Assembly: GCA_018109965.1 (NCBI GenBank)
Contig: JAGBFE010000265.1
Location: forward strand, 1-5,909
Source of the DNA: Oscillospiraceae bacterium
Lineage (GTDB): Bacteria; Bacillota_A; Clostridia; Oscillospirales; Ruminococcaceae
DNA: 5,909 nucleotides
Direction of reading: 5' to 3'
A program made the translations under genes and the position numbers. Positions 5,024-5,909 of the stretch are shown here, piece after piece. Every line of letters starts with the position of its first letter. Within the stretch, counting starts at the first letter, position 1. Below the pieces are notes generated by a model, which was not told the DNA's origin, did not search any database, and saw only the letters and a list, made by a program, of their open reading frames with translations.

Positions 5024-5536
5024 TTGGCAAGCGAAAAAATCTTGGCTGGTAAAAAAAGCTATGTTGAAGGTGTTAAAGAACTCCTCGATGCTTCTATGGG
5101 CGGTGTTGTGTTCAACTACAAAGGTATCACAGTAGAAGAAGACACAAAACTCCGTAAAGAACTCAGAGAAGCTGGCGTACACTACGAAGTAATTAAGAAC
5201 ACAATGCTCAAAATTGCTATCAGAGGTACAGCAATCGAAGGTCTTTCCGACGTTCTCAAAGGCTCCACAGCAGTAGCTATCGCAAACAACGAAGATCCAC
5301 TTGCAGCAGCAAGAATCCTCAACAAGTTCTGCGAAGCTTCCAAAGGCAAATACGAAATCAAAGGTGGCTATCTTGACGGCGAAGTGCTCGACGTAGCAGG
5401 CGTTCAGAAAATTGCTAACCTTCCAAACAGAGACGGCTTACTCTCTATGCTCCTTTCCGCTCTTCAGGGCAACCTCAGCGGTCTTGCACGCGTTATCAAC
5501 GCTATCAAAGAACAGAAGGAAGGCGAAGCAGCTTAA
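5024..5536 (+). CDS. rplJ: 50S ribosomal protein uL10, TTG start
   Basis: A 170-aa protein that anchors the L12 dimers to the ribosome at the L11/23S rRNA base, and represses its own operon when in excess. The N-terminal RNA-binding domain (about 1-130) includes VVFNYKGITVEEDTKLRKEL, EVIKNTMLKIAI and the GSTAVAIANNEDP loop; the C-terminal helix from about 135 (LPNRDGLLSMLLSALQGNL, LARVINAIKEQKE) is the L12 docking segment. The start is TTG: GAGGTG (5011-5016) stands 7 nt before it, the protein then begins MASEKI as expected, and no in-frame ATG fits. The stop is tandem TAA-TAG. rplL follows after 76 nt with its own ribosome binding site. Confidence 0.98.
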   Translation: MASEKILAGKKSYVEGVKELLDASMGGVVFNYKGITVEEDTKLRKELREAGVHYEVIKNTMLKIAIRGTAIEGLSDVLKGSTAVAIANNEDPLAAARILNKFCEASKGKYEIKGGYLDGEVLDVAGVQKIANLPNRDGLLSMLLSALQGNLSGLARVINAIKEQKEGEAA

Positions 5537-5612
5537 TAGCTGTTTAACTGCCGCTTAACTGTAAGCAAACCAATTTATTTAAAAAATCACGTAATTACGG
5601 AGGACATTTAAA

Positions 5613-5909
5613 ATGGCAAGCGAAAAAATCGTAAAATTTGTTGAAGAAATCAAAACTCTTACAGTTCTCGAACTCGCAGAACTCGTATCCGCAATCGAAG
5701 AAGAATTTGGCGTAACAGCAGCAGCTCCAGTTGCAGTAGTAGCAGGCGCAGCAGCACCAGCAGCTGAAGAAAAAACAGAATTTGACGTTGTTCTTGTTGA
5801 AGCTGGCGCTTCCAAAATGGGCGTTATCAAAGCTGTTAAAGAACTCACAGGTCTCGGCCTCAAAGAAGCAAAAGACCTCGTTGACAACTGTCCAAAAACA
5901 GTTAAAGAA
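5613..5909 (+). CDS. rplL: 50S ribosomal protein bL12 (L7/L12), C-terminus cut by window edge
   Basis: The first 99 residues of the roughly 120-aa stalk protein that recruits translation GTPases (IF2, EF-Tu, EF-G). The three-part build is clear: an N-terminal dimerisation and L10-binding domain (1-35, [20 protein letters not shown]...), an Ala/Pro-rich flexible hinge (about 36-53) and the globular factor-binding domain from EKTEFDVVL (53 on), with the conserved [20 protein letters not shown] (68-87) helices. The frame is open to the right edge with no sign of damage. GGAGGA (5599-5604) is 8 nt before ATG. It is co-transcribed with rplJ; no terminator lies between them. The first 17 nt after the first start-codon base are identical to those of rplJ. 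Confidence 0.98.
   Translation, partial: MASEKIVKFVEEIKTLTVLELAELVSAIEEEFGVTAAAPVAVVAGAAAPAAEEKTEFDVVLVEAGASKMGVIKAVKELTGLGLKEAKDLVDNCPKTVKE

Noticed and set aside
5590..5599. Palindrome CGTAATTACG before the rplL ribosome binding site, reminiscent of a Zur half-box
   Set aside because: It is only 10 bp, lacks the central unpaired base and the flanks of a Zur box, and lies within a transcript rather than at a promoter.
5579..5887. Minus-strand open frame opposite rplL
   Set aside because: Its Ser/Ala/Thr-rich sequence is the reverse reading of the rplL hinge and C-terminal domain.
1..5909. Mobile element, CRISPR array, phage defence or secondary-metabolite system
   Set aside because: All long frames belong to conserved housekeeping genes; I see no repeats, transposase, integrase or foreign-looking segment.

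Overview
The window holds ordinary, highly conserved housekeeping genes from a low-to-moderate GC Gram-positive bacterium. I place it in the Firmicutes, most likely class Clostridia and perhaps Oscillospirales/Ruminococcaceae. The reasons are the gene order rpmG-secE-nusG-rplK-rplA-rplJ-rplL, strong AGGAGG-type ribosome binding sites throughout, a short SecE with one membrane span, a bL33 that keeps four zinc-ligand cysteines, and a DUF1934 (YwiB-like) protein linked to murI and ddl. The lineage is an inference from this gene content; no rRNA is present to confirm it.

Minus strand, 1-2249: a compact three-gene operon read right to left. It is ddl (D-Ala-D-Ala ligase), then murI (glutamate racemase, overlapping ddl by 8 nt), then a DUF1934 calycin-like gene that starts 1 nt after the murI stop and runs off the left edge. 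The first two enzymes supply the D-amino acids of peptidoglycan stem peptides (D-Glu and the D-Ala-D-Ala terminus).

Divergent gap, 2250-2537 (288 nt): an AT-rich candidate promoter for the minus-strand operon and, on the plus strand, a perfect consensus sigma-A promoter (TTGACA, 17 nt, TATAAT, with an upstream TG) followed by a leader of about 80 nt.

Plus strand, 2538-5909: rpmG, secE and nusG lie close together. After a 116-nt spacer come rplK and rplA, each preceded by a candidate L1-binding mRNA element (GUGGGA, hairpin, then ACCAC or GACCAC) that mimics the 23S rRNA site of L1. After rplA comes a second perfect consensus promoter, then a ribosomal protein L10 leader RNA, a strong intrinsic terminator and a TTG-started rplJ. 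rplL follows and is cut by the right edge; rpoB would be expected beyond it. The cluster therefore couples protein secretion (SecE), transcription elongation (NusG) and the ribosomal L1 and L11/L10/L12 stalks, with autoregulation visible at two levels: L1 on rplK-rplA, and L10(-L12) on rplJ-rplL.

I found no mobile element, CRISPR array, tRNA, rRNA or unknown protein system. The most interesting content is regulatory RNA: the L10 leader, whose conserved 3' side can pair with the 5' arm of the following terminator as an antiterminator, and the paired L1-site mimics. One enzyme detail also stands out: MurI has Gly in place of the Asn that normally follows its first catalytic Cys.
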